NCBI GenBank assembly: GCA_900544075.1
Contig: UQTJ01000005.1
Coordinates: forward strand, 44,697-108,696
Direction of reading: 5' to 3'
DNA from: an uncultured Bacteroides sp.
GTDB lineage: Bacteria; Bacteroidota; Bacteroidia; Bacteroidales; Bacteroidaceae
DNA: 64,000 nt
Within the stretch, counting starts at the first letter, position 1. Every line of letters starts with the position of its first letter. The notes under the pieces were generated by a model, which was not told the DNA's origin, did not search any database, and saw only the letters and a program-made list of their open reading frames with translations. The translations under genes and the position numbers were made by a program. Of this stretch, positions 34,650 through 43,429 are shown piece by piece.

Positions 34650-34687
34650 ATACCCATTCGGGCAATAATTTTAGCCGGGATGGGTAT
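34650..34687 (+). terminator. Terminator of the small secreted protein gene
   Basis: ATACCCAT and ATGGGTAT form the outer stem, extended by G-U/C-G pairs, with eight Ts following. Confidence 0.88.
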
Positions 34688-34750
34688 TTTTTTTCGATAT
34701 TATATTAATTTTGTATCACATTGCCAATTATAACAAACAGATATCTTTTT

Positions 34751-35476
34751 ATGGAAATAGTTTACCTGCATCACAGCGGCTTTGCCATTATTGCAAATGA
34801 TGTAACAATAGTTATTGACTACTTCGAGGATTCAATATCCGAATCACAAGGTATCATACACGAAGAACTGTTAAACAGGAAAAACAGAATGTATGTCCTT
34901 TCAAGCCACTTCCATGCAGACCATTTCAACAGACAGGTACTTGAATGGAAAAACATCAAAAACGACATCACATACATCTTTTCTAAAGACATATACAAAA
35001 GAAGGAAGGCACCCAAAGATATGGCAATATGGTTAAACAAAGGTGATGAATATAAGGATGAACATCTAAGGATAAAAGCATTCGGCTCTACAGATATAGG
35101 CATATCATTCATAATTGAGCTGGAAGGGAAAACCATATTTCATGCAGGCGACTTAAACAACTGGCACTGGATGGAAGAAAGTACGGAAGCTGAGTGGAAA
35201 AGAGATGAGCGGAGATTCCTGAATGAAATAGAAACTTTATCAAGAGAGTATAGCAGCATAGACCTTGCATTATTCCCTATCGACCCTCGTTTGGGGAAAG
35301 AATATATAAGAGGAGGCAAACAGTTTATCAATACAATACATACCTCCGCTTTTATACCAATGCACTTCTGGAATGACTTTGCATCGGCTAATGTATTCCA
35401 ACAATATGCCATTGACAATGGTATTAAATCACCATTTATCAAATGCAGAGGACAGGTTTTTAAAGATTTATTATAA
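34751..35476 (+). CDS. MBL-fold metallo-hydrolase
   Basis: A 241-residue metallo-beta-lactamase-fold protein. Metal ligands: SSHFHADHF (H-x-H-x-D-H near 54-59), FHAGDLNNWHW with the bridging Asp, and a C-terminal PMHFW His. It belongs to the UlaG-like/L-ascorbate lactonase-like branch, of unknown substrate. I start it at the ATG giving MEIVYLHHSG, since the TTG ten codons earlier lies only 8 nt after a -7 box (TAATTTTG, 34706-34713). The VOC gene follows 18 nt later, probably co-transcribed. Confidence 0.85.
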   Translation: MEIVYLHHSGFAIIANDVTIVIDYFEDSISESQGIIHEELLNRKNRMYVLSSHFHADHFNRQVLEWKNIKNDITYIFSKDIYKRRKAPKDMAIWLNKGDEYKDEHLRIKAFGSTDIGISFIIELEGKTIFHAGDLNNWHWMEESTEAEWKRDERRFLNEIETLSREYSSIDLALFPIDPRLGKEYIRGGKQFINTIHTSAFIPMHFWNDFASANVFQQYAIDNGIKSPFIKCRGQVFKDLL

Positions 35477-35494
35477 ACACTAAATAACTATTTT

Positions 35495-35872
35495 ATGAAA
35501 GTAAAAGGACATTTTGACCATTTCAACATCAACGTTACCAATCTTGAAAGAAGTATCAAATTCTACGAAGAAGCTTTGGGACTGACAGAAGCAAGCAGAA
35601 AAGAGGCTGCCGACGGTTCATTCATATTAGTATATCTGACTGACAAATGTTCAAATTTCATGCTTGAACTTACATGGTTAAGAGATCATACAGATGCTTA
35701 TGAACTTGGAGAAAACGAAAGCCATTTATGCTTCAGAGTTGAAGGCGATTATGATGAAGTAAGACAGTTCCACAAAGAAATGGGATGTGTATGCTTCGAG
35801 AATGAAGCTATGGGATTGTATTTCATAAACGACCCGGATGATTACTGGATAGAAATACTACCCGTAAAATAA
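35495..35872 (+). CDS. VOC family protein (glyoxalase I-like)
   Basis: A 125-residue vicinal-oxygen-chelate protein with two beta-alpha-beta-beta-beta units. Metal ligands of glyoxalase I type can be read: His in HFDHFNI, Glu in MLELTW, His in NESHLCF and Glu in WIEILPV. That complete set suggests a lactoylglutathione-lyase-like activity, though Bacteroides lack glutathione, so another thiol or substrate is likely. Confidence 0.88.
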   Translation: MKVKGHFDHFNINVTNLERSIKFYEEALGLTEASRKEAADGSFILVYLTDKCSNFMLELTWLRDHTDAYELGENESHLCFRVEGDYDEVRQFHKEMGCVCFENEAMGLYFINDPDDYWIEILPVK

Positions 35873-35881
35873 CGATATCAG

Positions 35882-35902
35882 AAGGTGGCCACAAGCCACC
35901 TT
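35882..35902. terminator. Terminator between VOC and ExoX-C genes
   Basis: AAGGTGGC and GCCACCTT flank a 5-nt loop and a T-rich run follows on the plus strand. The right arm directly abuts the stop codon of the convergent gene. Confidence 0.85.
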
Positions 35903-36679
35903 TTATTTTTCCAGCTTCACATAGCCTAAACGGGTGTATCTCACTCCTTTACTTTCGTAATGGGACATAACCTTAGCCGATAATACATGCAACAGTTCAC
36001 CATTCACAACAACTCTTGAATGACAACTCAACTCATTAGGAGAAAGACTTCGCCCCGCAGCTTTAACAAGAAAGACAAATCTGTTACCATCGCGGTCGGC
36101 AGCCAGGATATTCTGGTCTACATAGAAATCGGCCTTATATACATCAACCTGCTTCTTGACGTTGATAACCTTAAGCAATAAGCCTTTGATATTCTCTCCT
36201 TTTTCACCTACAAAGTGACTGACAGAAGAAATCCTATTTTTATGAACTGTGATTTCAAAGTTTACCTTAGCAAACAATCTTGCAATATATATCAGTTTAT
36301 CAAAACGGTCTGTATCCGGCTTAAACTTATTGGCAAGCCATAGCACATACGACGGTTCTACATAATAAATCTCAGCCAGGCGCTTTCCACGATATTTGCC
36401 AAACGAGATAATATCATCTGTGCGGCCATGATACATCTCGAACTCTGAGTTATCGCGACACTCCAGTCTGACATTGCAATTTTGGAGAATAGCCATTGCA
36501 CGTTCCACTGCAGCCTGAAATGTGACAGCAAGCGTCCTTACCAATAATGGCTGCTCATTAGGGAATAATCTCCACAAAGCATAATATGGTCTGAAATCTG
36601 TAGCCATGCTTATCGCATAAATCCCATGTACAGACGTTCTGCCATAATTGAAACTGTCAATTCTGCTGTTATCAAACAT
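35903..36679 (-). CDS. Protein with ExoX C-terminal-like domain
   Basis: A 258-residue protein of unknown role. Residues about 88-118 carry DIISFGKYRGKRLAEI followed by PSYVLWLANKF, the small domain found at the C-terminus of exodeoxyribonuclease X and in DUF3820 proteins. The N-terminal 85 residues and C-terminal 130 residues match nothing I recognise, and no exonuclease core (DEDD) is visible, so it is not ExoX itself. No signal peptide. A nucleic-acid role is possible. Single gene. Confidence 0.65.
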   Translation of the reverse strand: MFDNSRIDSFNYGRTSVHGIYAISMATDFRPYYALWRLFPNEQPLLVRTLAVTFQAAVERAMAILQNCNVRLECRDNSEFEMYHGRTDDIISFGKYRGKRLAEIYYVEPSYVLWLANKFKPDTDRFDKLIYIARLFAKVNFEITVHKNRISSVSHFVGEKGENIKGLLLKVINVKKQVDVYKADFYVDQNILAADRDGNRFVFLVKAAGRSLSPNELSCHSRVVVNGELLHVLSAKVMSHYESKGVRYTRLGYVKLEK

Positions 36680-36751
36680 AGCAACCTCCTTTCATGTTCT
36701 TTTACGCAATATAATAAAAACATTTTATATTTATACAAGAATACAACAAAA

Positions 36752-36782
36752 AAACGACAGACAATATACATGCCTGCCGTTT
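36752..36782 (-). terminator. Terminator of the DUF4293 gene
   Basis: An 11-bp stem (36752-36762 with 36772-36782, with G-U pairs) is followed on the minus strand by a run of Ts. Confidence 0.85.
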
Positions 36783-36805
36783 TCATCATAAAATAACTCA
36801 GATTT

Positions 36806-37255
36806 TTATCTCAATCTTTCATATGCCTTTACTAACATTTCGTCCTTACCGATGGCACGTATTGCCAACCAGTCAAGCACAATACCTACAAAAGGCAAAC
36901 AAACCACCCATGAAGGAACAAAAGTAGATTCACCTTTCAGCATAAACACAAATGTCACCAAAGTAGCATAGTAACCCACTGCCAAGATAATATTAAACAG
37001 TGTAAATCTTATCTGTACCATTCTCTTTTTGTACAGGAATATTGTAACCAACGAGATTATCGCAGAAATCATCTGTATAGCAAACAATGCCCATGGCTCA
37101 TAACTCTCAGTTCCATCCTGTGATATCAGTGAGAGATTTGTAAACTCTGTTATAGAATTGTCAGTACCAATAAAAGAACCGACCGGATTTGAAATAACAA
37201 TAACAGAAAGAATGGCAACAATTAGAAGATATACAGATTGAATACGTTGTATCAT
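36806..37255 (-). CDS. DUF4293 membrane protein
   Basis: A 149-residue integral membrane protein of the Bacteroidetes-specific DUF4293 family. It starts MIQRIQSVYLLIVAIL and has four helices (about 8-25, 57-75, 84-106, 113-130). The position behind bamD-rpoZ is conserved in the group, but the function is unknown. A terminator lies between it and rpoZ, so it may have its own promoter or be expressed by readthrough. Confidence 0.88.
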   Translation of the reverse strand: MIQRIQSVYLLIVAILSVIVISNPVGSFIGTDNSITEFTNLSLISQDGTESYEPWALFAIQMISAIISLVTIFLYKKRMVQIRFTLFNIILAVGYYATLVTFVFMLKGESTFVPSWVVCLPFVGIVLDWLAIRAIGKDEMLVKAYERLR

Positions 37256-37290
37256 ATAGACTATTTATTTTATCAGGATTAACAATAAAA

Positions 37291-37316
37291 AAGCCGCTCC
37301 TTTGACGAAACGGCCT
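37291..37316 (-). terminator. Terminator downstream of rpoZ
   Basis: A 10-bp stem (37291-37300 with 37307-37316, including G-U pairs) is followed by six Ts on the minus strand. Confidence 0.8.
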
Positions 37317-37351
37317 CTATCTCTTTTCAAGGAACACTTAAAAGGCTCTGT

Positions 37352-37687
37352 TTATTTAAGCTTTTCTATTTCCTTAGCAGGATTTCTGTAATAAACCTTA
37401 CCTTCAATATATTCCTGAGTAGCAATCAAAGTTGGTTTTGGAAGTTTTTCATAATAACGAGAAATCTCTATCTGCTCTCTGTTTTCGAAAACTTCTTCCA
37501 AATTATCATTATAAGATGCAAACTCCTGAAGTTTCTTTGAAAGATCGTTCTTCATTTCAACAGCAATCTGATTGGCGCGCTTGCCTATGATTGCAACAGT
37601 TTCATAAACATTGCCTGTGTCTTCACACAGTTCCATCATGTTACGTGTTACGGTGTTGGTAGGAGCATTTGATTTTTTGTAATCCAT
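37352..37687 (-). CDS. rpoZ: RNA polymerase omega subunit
   Basis: A 111-residue Rpb6/omega-type protein in its Bacteroidetes form. Key segments are NVYETVAIIGKRANQIAVEM (about 26-45), which binds the beta-prime tail, and PTLIATQEYIEGKVYY near the end. It aids assembly of RNA polymerase. It lies 25 nt after bamD in the same operon. Confidence 0.9.
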   Translation of the reverse strand: MDYKKSNAPTNTVTRNMMELCEDTGNVYETVAIIGKRANQIAVEMKNDLSKKLQEFASYNDNLEEVFENREQIEISRYYEKLPKPTLIATQEYIEGKVYYRNPAKEIEKLK

Positions 37688-37712
37688 AATTCGATATTTA
37701 ATTATAAATGTT

Positions 37713-38555
37713 TTAATAATCTTCTTCTACAGAGCCAACAAACTTACTGGCTTCCTTAAATATATTCTCTACTTCCTTGGAATATTTACTTTCCGGAAAT
37801 TCATTCTTGAACGCATAATACTCGTCTATAGTTTCACGCATACGGTCCTCTTTTTTTTCGAGAACACTTTCTCGTGCCATATCATATTTAGCACGGAGTA
37901 TCAGAATAGACAAGTCTTCACGCAATTTTGTATAAGGATATTCCTTCAGGATATTCTGGGCTGTTACTACAGCTGCAAGATAGTTATTACCCGAACTGGT
38001 CATTGACGCATTACCTGTATATGAACCCAAGTCATAGTACAGTTTAGCCGACAGATATTCTTTCTCAACAAGCTTATCCTGCAACTCAAATATCATGTTC
38101 TGTGCAATCTCATGACGTTCTGTTCCAGGGAAATACTCCATATACATCTGCAATTCCTGTATAGCTTTATATGTACTGCTTTGATCCAGTCTTGGTTCCG
38201 GTGTATCAAGATACAAAGCTTTTCCGGAATTAAATCTTGCAAGTTCCGTATAAGTTCCGCGCGGATAAGTCGTGTAATATGTATTAAAATAATGCGAAGC
38301 TGTCACATAATCACCCTGATTGAAATATGTCATTGCAAGCATATACAATGATTCTTCACCAAATCTTGTTCCTTTCATGATAGGAATAAGCTCCTCCAGA
38401 ATAGTTGCAGCCTTACTATTCTGACCTTTGGCAAAATATGCTTTTGCAGCCTCATATTTATATTCATAATCAGTACTTTTCAGTACACTGTTATACTCTC
38501 CACAGGAGCTCAGTAATCCTGCAGAAAGGAGAGCCATTACAATATATTTTCTCAT
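37713..38555 (-). CDS. bamD: Outer membrane assembly lipoprotein BamD
   Basis: A 280-residue BamD. A lipoprotein signal ends LLSSC, then TPR repeats cover most of the protein: KAYFAKGQNSKAATILEELI, MLAMTYFNQGDYVTASHYF and FNSGKALYL. It is part of the Bam complex that inserts beta-barrel proteins. It is the first gene of bamD-rpoZ, with a good promoter just upstream. Confidence 0.93.
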   Translation of the reverse strand: MRKYIVMALLSAGLLSSCGEYNSVLKSTDYEYKYEAAKAYFAKGQNSKAATILEELIPIMKGTRFGEESLYMLAMTYFNQGDYVTASHYFNTYYTTYPRGTYTELARFNSGKALYLDTPEPRLDQSSTYKAIQELQMYMEYFPGTERHEIAQNMIFELQDKLVEKEYLSAKLYYDLGSYTGNASMTSSGNNYLAAVVTAQNILKEYPYTKLREDLSILILRAKYDMARESVLEKKEDRMRETIDEYYAFKNEFPESKYSKEVENIFKEASKFVGSVEEDY

Positions 38556-38574
38556 ATTTATAAAAATAGTCCTG

Positions 38575-38606
38575 CAAAATTACAGTTTTATTGCGAATAA
38601 TACAAT
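38575..38606 (-). promoter_or_regulatory. Promoter of bamD-rpoZ
   Basis: On the minus strand ATTG (38606-38603), a 20-nt spacer and TAATTTTG (38582-38575) fit the Bacteroidetes pattern. The start codon is 20 nt further on. Confidence 0.65.
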
Positions 38607-38694
38607 ACGAAACTCAAATTTAATGATATTTTTACTCACAATAAAGCCACTAAGCAAATATTTGTGTACTTTTACAAAATAAAAAAATACTTAT

Positions 38695-40722
38695 ATGAAC
38701 TTTGAGCTTATATCAGAATATAAACCTATGGGCGACCAGCCCGAAGCCATAAAGCAGCTGACGGAAGGTATAAACAATGGAGTAAAGGCACAGACACTCC
38801 TTGGAGTGACCGGTTCGGGAAAAACCTTTACTATTGCAAACGTAATAAAGGAAATAAACAAACCGACGCTTATACTCAGCCACAACAAGACTTTAGCAGC
38901 ACAGCTGTACGGCGAATTCAAGCATTTTTTCCCAAATAATGCCGTTGAGTATTATGTCTCATATTATGACTATTACCAGCCAGAAGCCTATCTGCCGTCA
39001 ACTGATACTTACATAGAAAAGGATCTCGCCATAAACGACGAAATAGACAAACTTAGACTTGCAGCGACATCCGCACTACTTTCAGGCAGAAAGGACGTTA
39101 TAGTTGTATCGTCCGTGTCATGTATTTACGGTATGGGAAACCCGTCCGACTTCTATGACAACGTAATAGAAATAAAGCGCGGCAAACTATTAGACAGAAA
39201 TGTATTCCTCAGACGCCTCGTGGACAGCCTCTATGTAAGAAATGACATTGAATTGAACCGCGGAAATTTCAGAGTAAAAGGTGATACCATAGATATCTAC
39301 CTTGCATATACAGACAATTTACTGAGAGTAATGTTCTGGGACGACGAAATCGACGCAATAGAAGAAATAGACCCGGTTTCGGGACACAAGATGGCAGATT
39401 TTGACGAATACAAAATCTATCCTGCCAACCTATTCATGACAACAAAAGAAAGCACTTTAAGAGCCATACATCAGATAGAGGATGACCTGACCAAACAAGT
39501 TGCCTATTTTGAAGAATCCGGCAGGCCATTGGAAGCAAAAAGAATCTATGAACGAGTGACATACGATATGGAAATGATTCGAGAATTAGGTCACTGTTCG
39601 GGCATAGAGAACTATTCCAGATATTTTGACGGACGCGAAGCCGGAACACGCCCCTACTGTCTGCTTGACTTCTTCCCAAAAGATTTCCTTCTCGTTATAG
39701 ACGAGAGTCACGTCAGTGTGCCACAGATAAGGGCAATGTACGGAGGCGACAGAGCAAGAAAGAAAAATCTTGTGGAATACGGTTTCAGGCTTCCTGCAGC
39801 AATGGACAACAGACCTCTCAAGTTCGAAGAATTCGAAGAGATGGTTAATCAGGTAATATACGTCAGTGCAACCCCGGCCGATTATGAACTGGTACAGAGT
39901 GAAGGTATTGTTGTAGACCAGGTTATACGCCCTACAGGACTGCTTGACCCAATAATAGAGGTTCGCCCAAGTCTGAACCAGATAGACGACCTCATGGAAG
40001 AAATCCAGCAAAGGATAGAAGTAAACGAACGTGTACTTGTCACAACCCTTACCAAAAGAATGGCAGAAGAACTTTCTGAATATCTGCTTAACAACGGCAT
40101 TAAATGCAGCTATATCCATAGCGATGTAGACACTTTGGAACGTGTAAAGATTATGGACGAGCTCAGACAAGGCATTCACGATGTTCTGATTGGTGTGAAC
40201 CTGCTCAGGGAAGGGCTTGACCTGCCGGAAGTTTCATTGGTGGCCATTTTAGATGCCGACAAAGAGGGTTTCCTGCGCTCCCACCGCTCACTGACACAGA
40301 CTGCAGGACGTGCAGCAAGAAACGTAAACGGTAAAGTAATAATGTATGCTGACAAGATAACCGAGAGCATGCAACTTACTATCGACGAGACAAACCGCCG
40401 CCGTGAGAAACAGCTTGCCTACAACGAGGAGCATGGCATCACACCTCAACAAATCAAGAAAGTCAGAAGTCAGATTCTCGTAGATAAGGATAGCAATACT
40501 GAGAATATCGGTTCTGCACCTAAAGCTTATACAGAACAGACTGAAACTTCATATGCAGCAGCCGACCCAATCGTGCAGTACATGTCGAAAGACCAACTCA
40601 AGAAAAGTATTGAGCGAACAAGAAAGCTCATGCAGGATGCTGCCAAGAATCTTGATTTTATCGAAGCTGCACAATACAGGGATGAGCTTATCAAATTGGA
40701 GGATATGCTGAAAAACAAGTAA
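38695..40722 (+). CDS. uvrB: Excinuclease ABC subunit B
   Basis: A 675-residue UvrB, the damage-verifying helicase-like protein of nucleotide excision repair. It has Walker A GVTGSGKT (about 40-47), the beta-hairpin YVSYYDYYQPEAYLP, and helicase motifs including SATPADYE and QTAGRAARN. The C-terminal UVR motif that binds UvrC spans the last 35 residues. Length and motif set are complete. It may be co-transcribed with the following TlpA-family gene (37-nt gap). Confidence 0.97.
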   Translation: MNFELISEYKPMGDQPEAIKQLTEGINNGVKAQTLLGVTGSGKTFTIANVIKEINKPTLILSHNKTLAAQLYGEFKHFFPNNAVEYYVSYYDYYQPEAYLPSTDTYIEKDLAINDEIDKLRLAATSALLSGRKDVIVVSSVSCIYGMGNPSDFYDNVIEIKRGKLLDRNVFLRRLVDSLYVRNDIELNRGNFRVKGDTIDIYLAYTDNLLRVMFWDDEIDAIEEIDPVSGHKMADFDEYKIYPANLFMTTKESTLRAIHQIEDDLTKQVAYFEESGRPLEAKRIYERVTYDMEMIRELGHCSGIENYSRYFDGREAGTRPYCLLDFFPKDFLLVIDESHVSVPQIRAMYGGDRARKKNLVEYGFRLPAAMDNRPLKFEEFEEMVNQVIYVSATPADYELVQSEGIVVDQVIRPTGLLDPIIEVRPSLNQIDDLMEEIQQRIEVNERVLVTTLTKRMAEELSEYLLNNGIKCSYIHSDVDTLERVKIMDELRQGIHDVLIGVNLLREGLDLPEVSLVAILDADKEGFLRSHRSLTQTAGRAARNVNGKVIMYADKITESMQLTIDETNRRREKQLAYNEEHGITPQQIKKVRSQILVDKDSNTENIGSAPKAYTEQTETSYAAADPIVQYMSKDQLKKSIERTRKLMQDAAKNLDFIEAAQYRDELIKLEDMLKNK

Positions 40723-40759
40723 TATAAAACAATAATAACAAAATCATAAATTAAGAAAG

Positions 40760-41881
40760 ATGAAAGCTATAAGTAAATTGGTACTGCTTACAGTACTGAC
40801 TTGTGCATGTACAAGCCAGGGTAACCACAACCTCACTGGAGAAATCAGCGGATTAAGCAATGACACAATATTAGTGATAAAAAGCGACCCTCTGACAAGA
40901 AAATCATTAGGGATAGACACTATTGCTGTAAAAGAAAATAGATTTGCGCTGAACACTCCTGATTCTTCATTAATATCATTATACATAATTGAAAAGCCTA
41001 AAGGAAACGGTGCCATAAGAATGTCATCAAACCCACCATTTATACTCCTTCCGGGAGAAAAAATGAGAATATCAGGACACATAGATAATCTTACAGCATC
41101 AGGTACGGAAATATATGACAATATTAATAAAGCAACAGATATAACTGAGAAGGAAAACGAAATCAGAAACCTTAGTAATCTAATATCTGAAGCATACAGG
41201 GAGAAGGACAGTAAGAGAACAGACTCATTGAAAGTTATTTATAAGGAATCAAGTGTACAGCTAAGTTCTCTGAAACTTAATTACATAAAGAACAACCCCA
41301 ATTCTATTCTTTCAGGATATCTATTCCTAAGTTTAAAGAGTTCTGATGGAACAGAAGCAGAAAAATTACTCGGAGAAAATATAAAGAACGGTCCGCTTGG
41401 GGAACTTATCTCAAAAACAGCTGCTAATTATAGAAAATTCACTGCTATAGAAAGGGCATCCGAAAATATTAAGCCCGGAAAACCAGCTCCAGACTTCAAG
41501 CTGAAAAATCTTAATGGCGAAGAAATGACTTTGGCCTCTTTCAATGGCAAATATACACTCCTTGATTTCTGGGGTACATGGTGTGGCTGGTGCATAAAAG
41601 GTATGCCTGACATGAAAAAGTATTATGCCAAGTATAAGAATAAGATGGAGATTGTCGGCATATGCTGTAGGGATACCGAAAATAAATGGCGTGAAGGAGT
41701 AGAAAATCTCCAATTACCATGGACAAATCTTTACAACGGTAATGATGACGAAATTGTCATAAACTATGCAGTAACCGGGTATCCCACAAAAATTCTAATA
41801 GACCCTCAAGGGAAGATAGTTGAAGTTTTTGTCGGTGAGTCAGAAGAACTGTACAAAAAACTTGACATGCTATTCAAATAA
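40760..41881 (+). CDS. TlpA-family thiol-disulfide oxidoreductase, lipoprotein
   Basis: A 373-residue exported protein. A lipoprotein-type signal (LTCACTSQG, Cys near 15-17) leads to an N-terminal DUF4369-like beta domain (about 25-120: GEISGLSNDTILVIKSD), a helical linker, and a C-terminal TlpA thioredoxin fold from about 240. The active site is GTWCGWCIKGMPDM, an intact CxxC. A cis-Pro segment, TGYPTKILIDPQG, follows. It probably keeps periplasmic thiols reduced, for example for cytochromes. Confidence 0.9.
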   Translation: MKAISKLVLLTVLTCACTSQGNHNLTGEISGLSNDTILVIKSDPLTRKSLGIDTIAVKENRFALNTPDSSLISLYIIEKPKGNGAIRMSSNPPFILLPGEKMRISGHIDNLTASGTEIYDNINKATDITEKENEIRNLSNLISEAYREKDSKRTDSLKVIYKESSVQLSSLKLNYIKNNPNSILSGYLFLSLKSSDGTEAEKLLGENIKNGPLGELISKTAANYRKFTAIERASENIKPGKPAPDFKLKNLNGEEMTLASFNGKYTLLDFWGTWCGWCIKGMPDMKKYYAKYKNKMEIVGICCRDTENKWREGVENLQLPWTNLYNGNDDEIVINYAVTGYPTKILIDPQGKIVEVFVGESEELYKKLDMLFK

Positions 41882-41908
41882 AGACAATACGCCTTAATGC
41901 ATATAACA

Positions 41909-41957
41909 ATAGCCACAAAGGAAACATATATCACAGAAAAGTTTCCTTTGTGGCTAT
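41909..41957. terminator. Terminator between TlpA and C1 peptidase genes
   Basis: A perfect 17-bp stem (41909-41925 with 41941-41957) encloses a 15-nt loop between convergent genes. T-runs are weak on both sides. Confidence 0.8.
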
Positions 41958-41981
41958 CATATTTATACCGCTTCAGTTTTC

Positions 41982-43166
41982 TTATTTTATACCAAGTTTC
42001 TTTCTCAATTCCTTATTCAAAGCATCCTTATGCATCATTACATAAACAGTCTTGGCACGTACAAAACTTTCAGACATATTCAGATATCCGCCGAAACGGT
42101 TTCTCTCAGTACCCCATGAATTCTTTGTTATATAATATTTGGTACCGTTCTGGTCTTTTGTCAGTCCGGTGATGTGCATCAGATGGTCATCAGTAGTCAC
42201 AAACGATTCATATCCCGCCTGTCTTATCTCAGGAGTAACATTTACTTCCGGATATGGCTGTTCAAACTTATACACTTCTTCCAGCCTTTCATCTGCTTTC
42301 ATATTTTCAAAACGGGCCCTGTCCGTCTGACTGTAATCATCCATTTTTGTAACTTCAGGATTGATGGCAACACCATTCGTAAACGAAAAACCTTTCTCGC
42401 TCACATCGCCATCCCAGCATACTGTATATCCGTTCTTCAATGCATTATCTGTGGCAGACATCATTTCATCAAGCGGAAGATTGTACATTTTTGCATGCTC
42501 CCAGTTGTCAGGTATCTCAAGTTCAAACGCCTCATAATAAGGTTTGTGAGTAAAACTTGTAAGCATCACATAGTCATCCATATTGAGTCCTAAACTCTCT
42601 GCAAAACTTTTCGGAGTGTATTCCTTGCCTTTGTATGTGAATTTTTCCGGAAGTTTACCCATATAAATGTCAAACAGACTGTTCATCAGCTCGTTATATT
42701 CCGGACTGCGACGTTTCATTTCAACTGCTTTTCCTGCTATGGCGGACATATAACTCTCGAGTTCACTATGATTATGAGTCTTAGAATCGTAGTTTATTCC
42801 ACCGTAGACTTCTTCAGGCACGATACCTATCTGCTCAAAAGCAGTCATCCAGCTTGGAGAAATACTACCTTGACCTATATTGCCCTTTCCGCGACGGAGA
42901 TAGTTGTCTGCCAACTGATTCATATATTTTTGTCTGACAATAAACATTTCAGACAGGTCATACTCCCCTTTTCCCATTCTGAGAAGTTCAGATTCCATAA
43001 ATGATGTTGTCGCAAAACACCAGCAAGTACCGGTCGCAGCCTGATTCTTTACTGAAGTTGCCTTGTTTGACACTATATCAGTAAACTGATATCCCTTAGA
43101 TTCCTGTGCCATAACGGCAGAAGACGCGGCAATTAACGCTACAAATGTCAAATTTCTCACTCTCAT
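41982..43166 (-). CDS. Exported C1-family (papain-like) peptidase
   Basis: A 394-residue bleomycin hydrolase/PepC-like cysteine peptidase with a signal peptide (cleavage near AVMAQ, residue 21). The catalytic triad is visible: Cys in GTCWCFATTSF (near 47-50), His in DDHLMHITG, and Asn in KNSWGTE. Unlike cytosolic aminopeptidase C this one is exported, so it should process peptides in the periplasm. A box TACCTTTG on the minus strand (43233-43226) is a possible -7 element. Confidence 0.9.
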   Translation of the reverse strand: MRVRNLTFVALIAASSAVMAQESKGYQFTDIVSNKATSVKNQAATGTCWCFATTSFMESELLRMGKGEYDLSEMFIVRQKYMNQLADNYLRRGKGNIGQGSISPSWMTAFEQIGIVPEEVYGGINYDSKTHNHSELESYMSAIAGKAVEMKRRSPEYNELMNSLFDIYMGKLPEKFTYKGKEYTPKSFAESLGLNMDDYVMLTSFTHKPYYEAFELEIPDNWEHAKMYNLPLDEMMSATDNALKNGYTVCWDGDVSEKGFSFTNGVAINPEVTKMDDYSQTDRARFENMKADERLEEVYKFEQPYPEVNVTPEIRQAGYESFVTTDDHLMHITGLTKDQNGTKYYITKNSWGTERNRFGGYLNMSESFVRAKTVYVMMHKDALNKELRKKLGIK

Positions 43167-43329
43167 CTCTCAATCTTTTAATATCAAAAAACAATAATCT
43201 TTTACAATTTGAATTTTATAGGATACAAAGGTATACAAAAAACAGATTTTTCACTCATTGTTAAATAAGAAAGATTATTATTGGAGGAAATATAAAACGA
43301 AATGTTGTTAAAACAATAGAAATTTCCAC

Positions 43330-43416
43330 TCAGTGAACAGCCGGTGAACACTTAATAAACAACAATGAAAGCTCTCATTGCAGTTCGGCAACCGTTCACT
43401 GAATGTTCACCGGGCG
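43330..43416. repeat. Second copy of the GTGAAC intergenic repeat family
   Basis: Two nested inverted pairs occur: TCAGTGAAC with GTTCACTGA (43330-43338/43394-43402) and CCGGTGAACA with TGTTCACCGG (43341-43350/43404-43413). The 15-nt word at 43402-43416 is the exact reverse complement of 4489-4503. Confidence 0.65.
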
Positions 43417-43429
43417 TTCTCTGAAAGAT

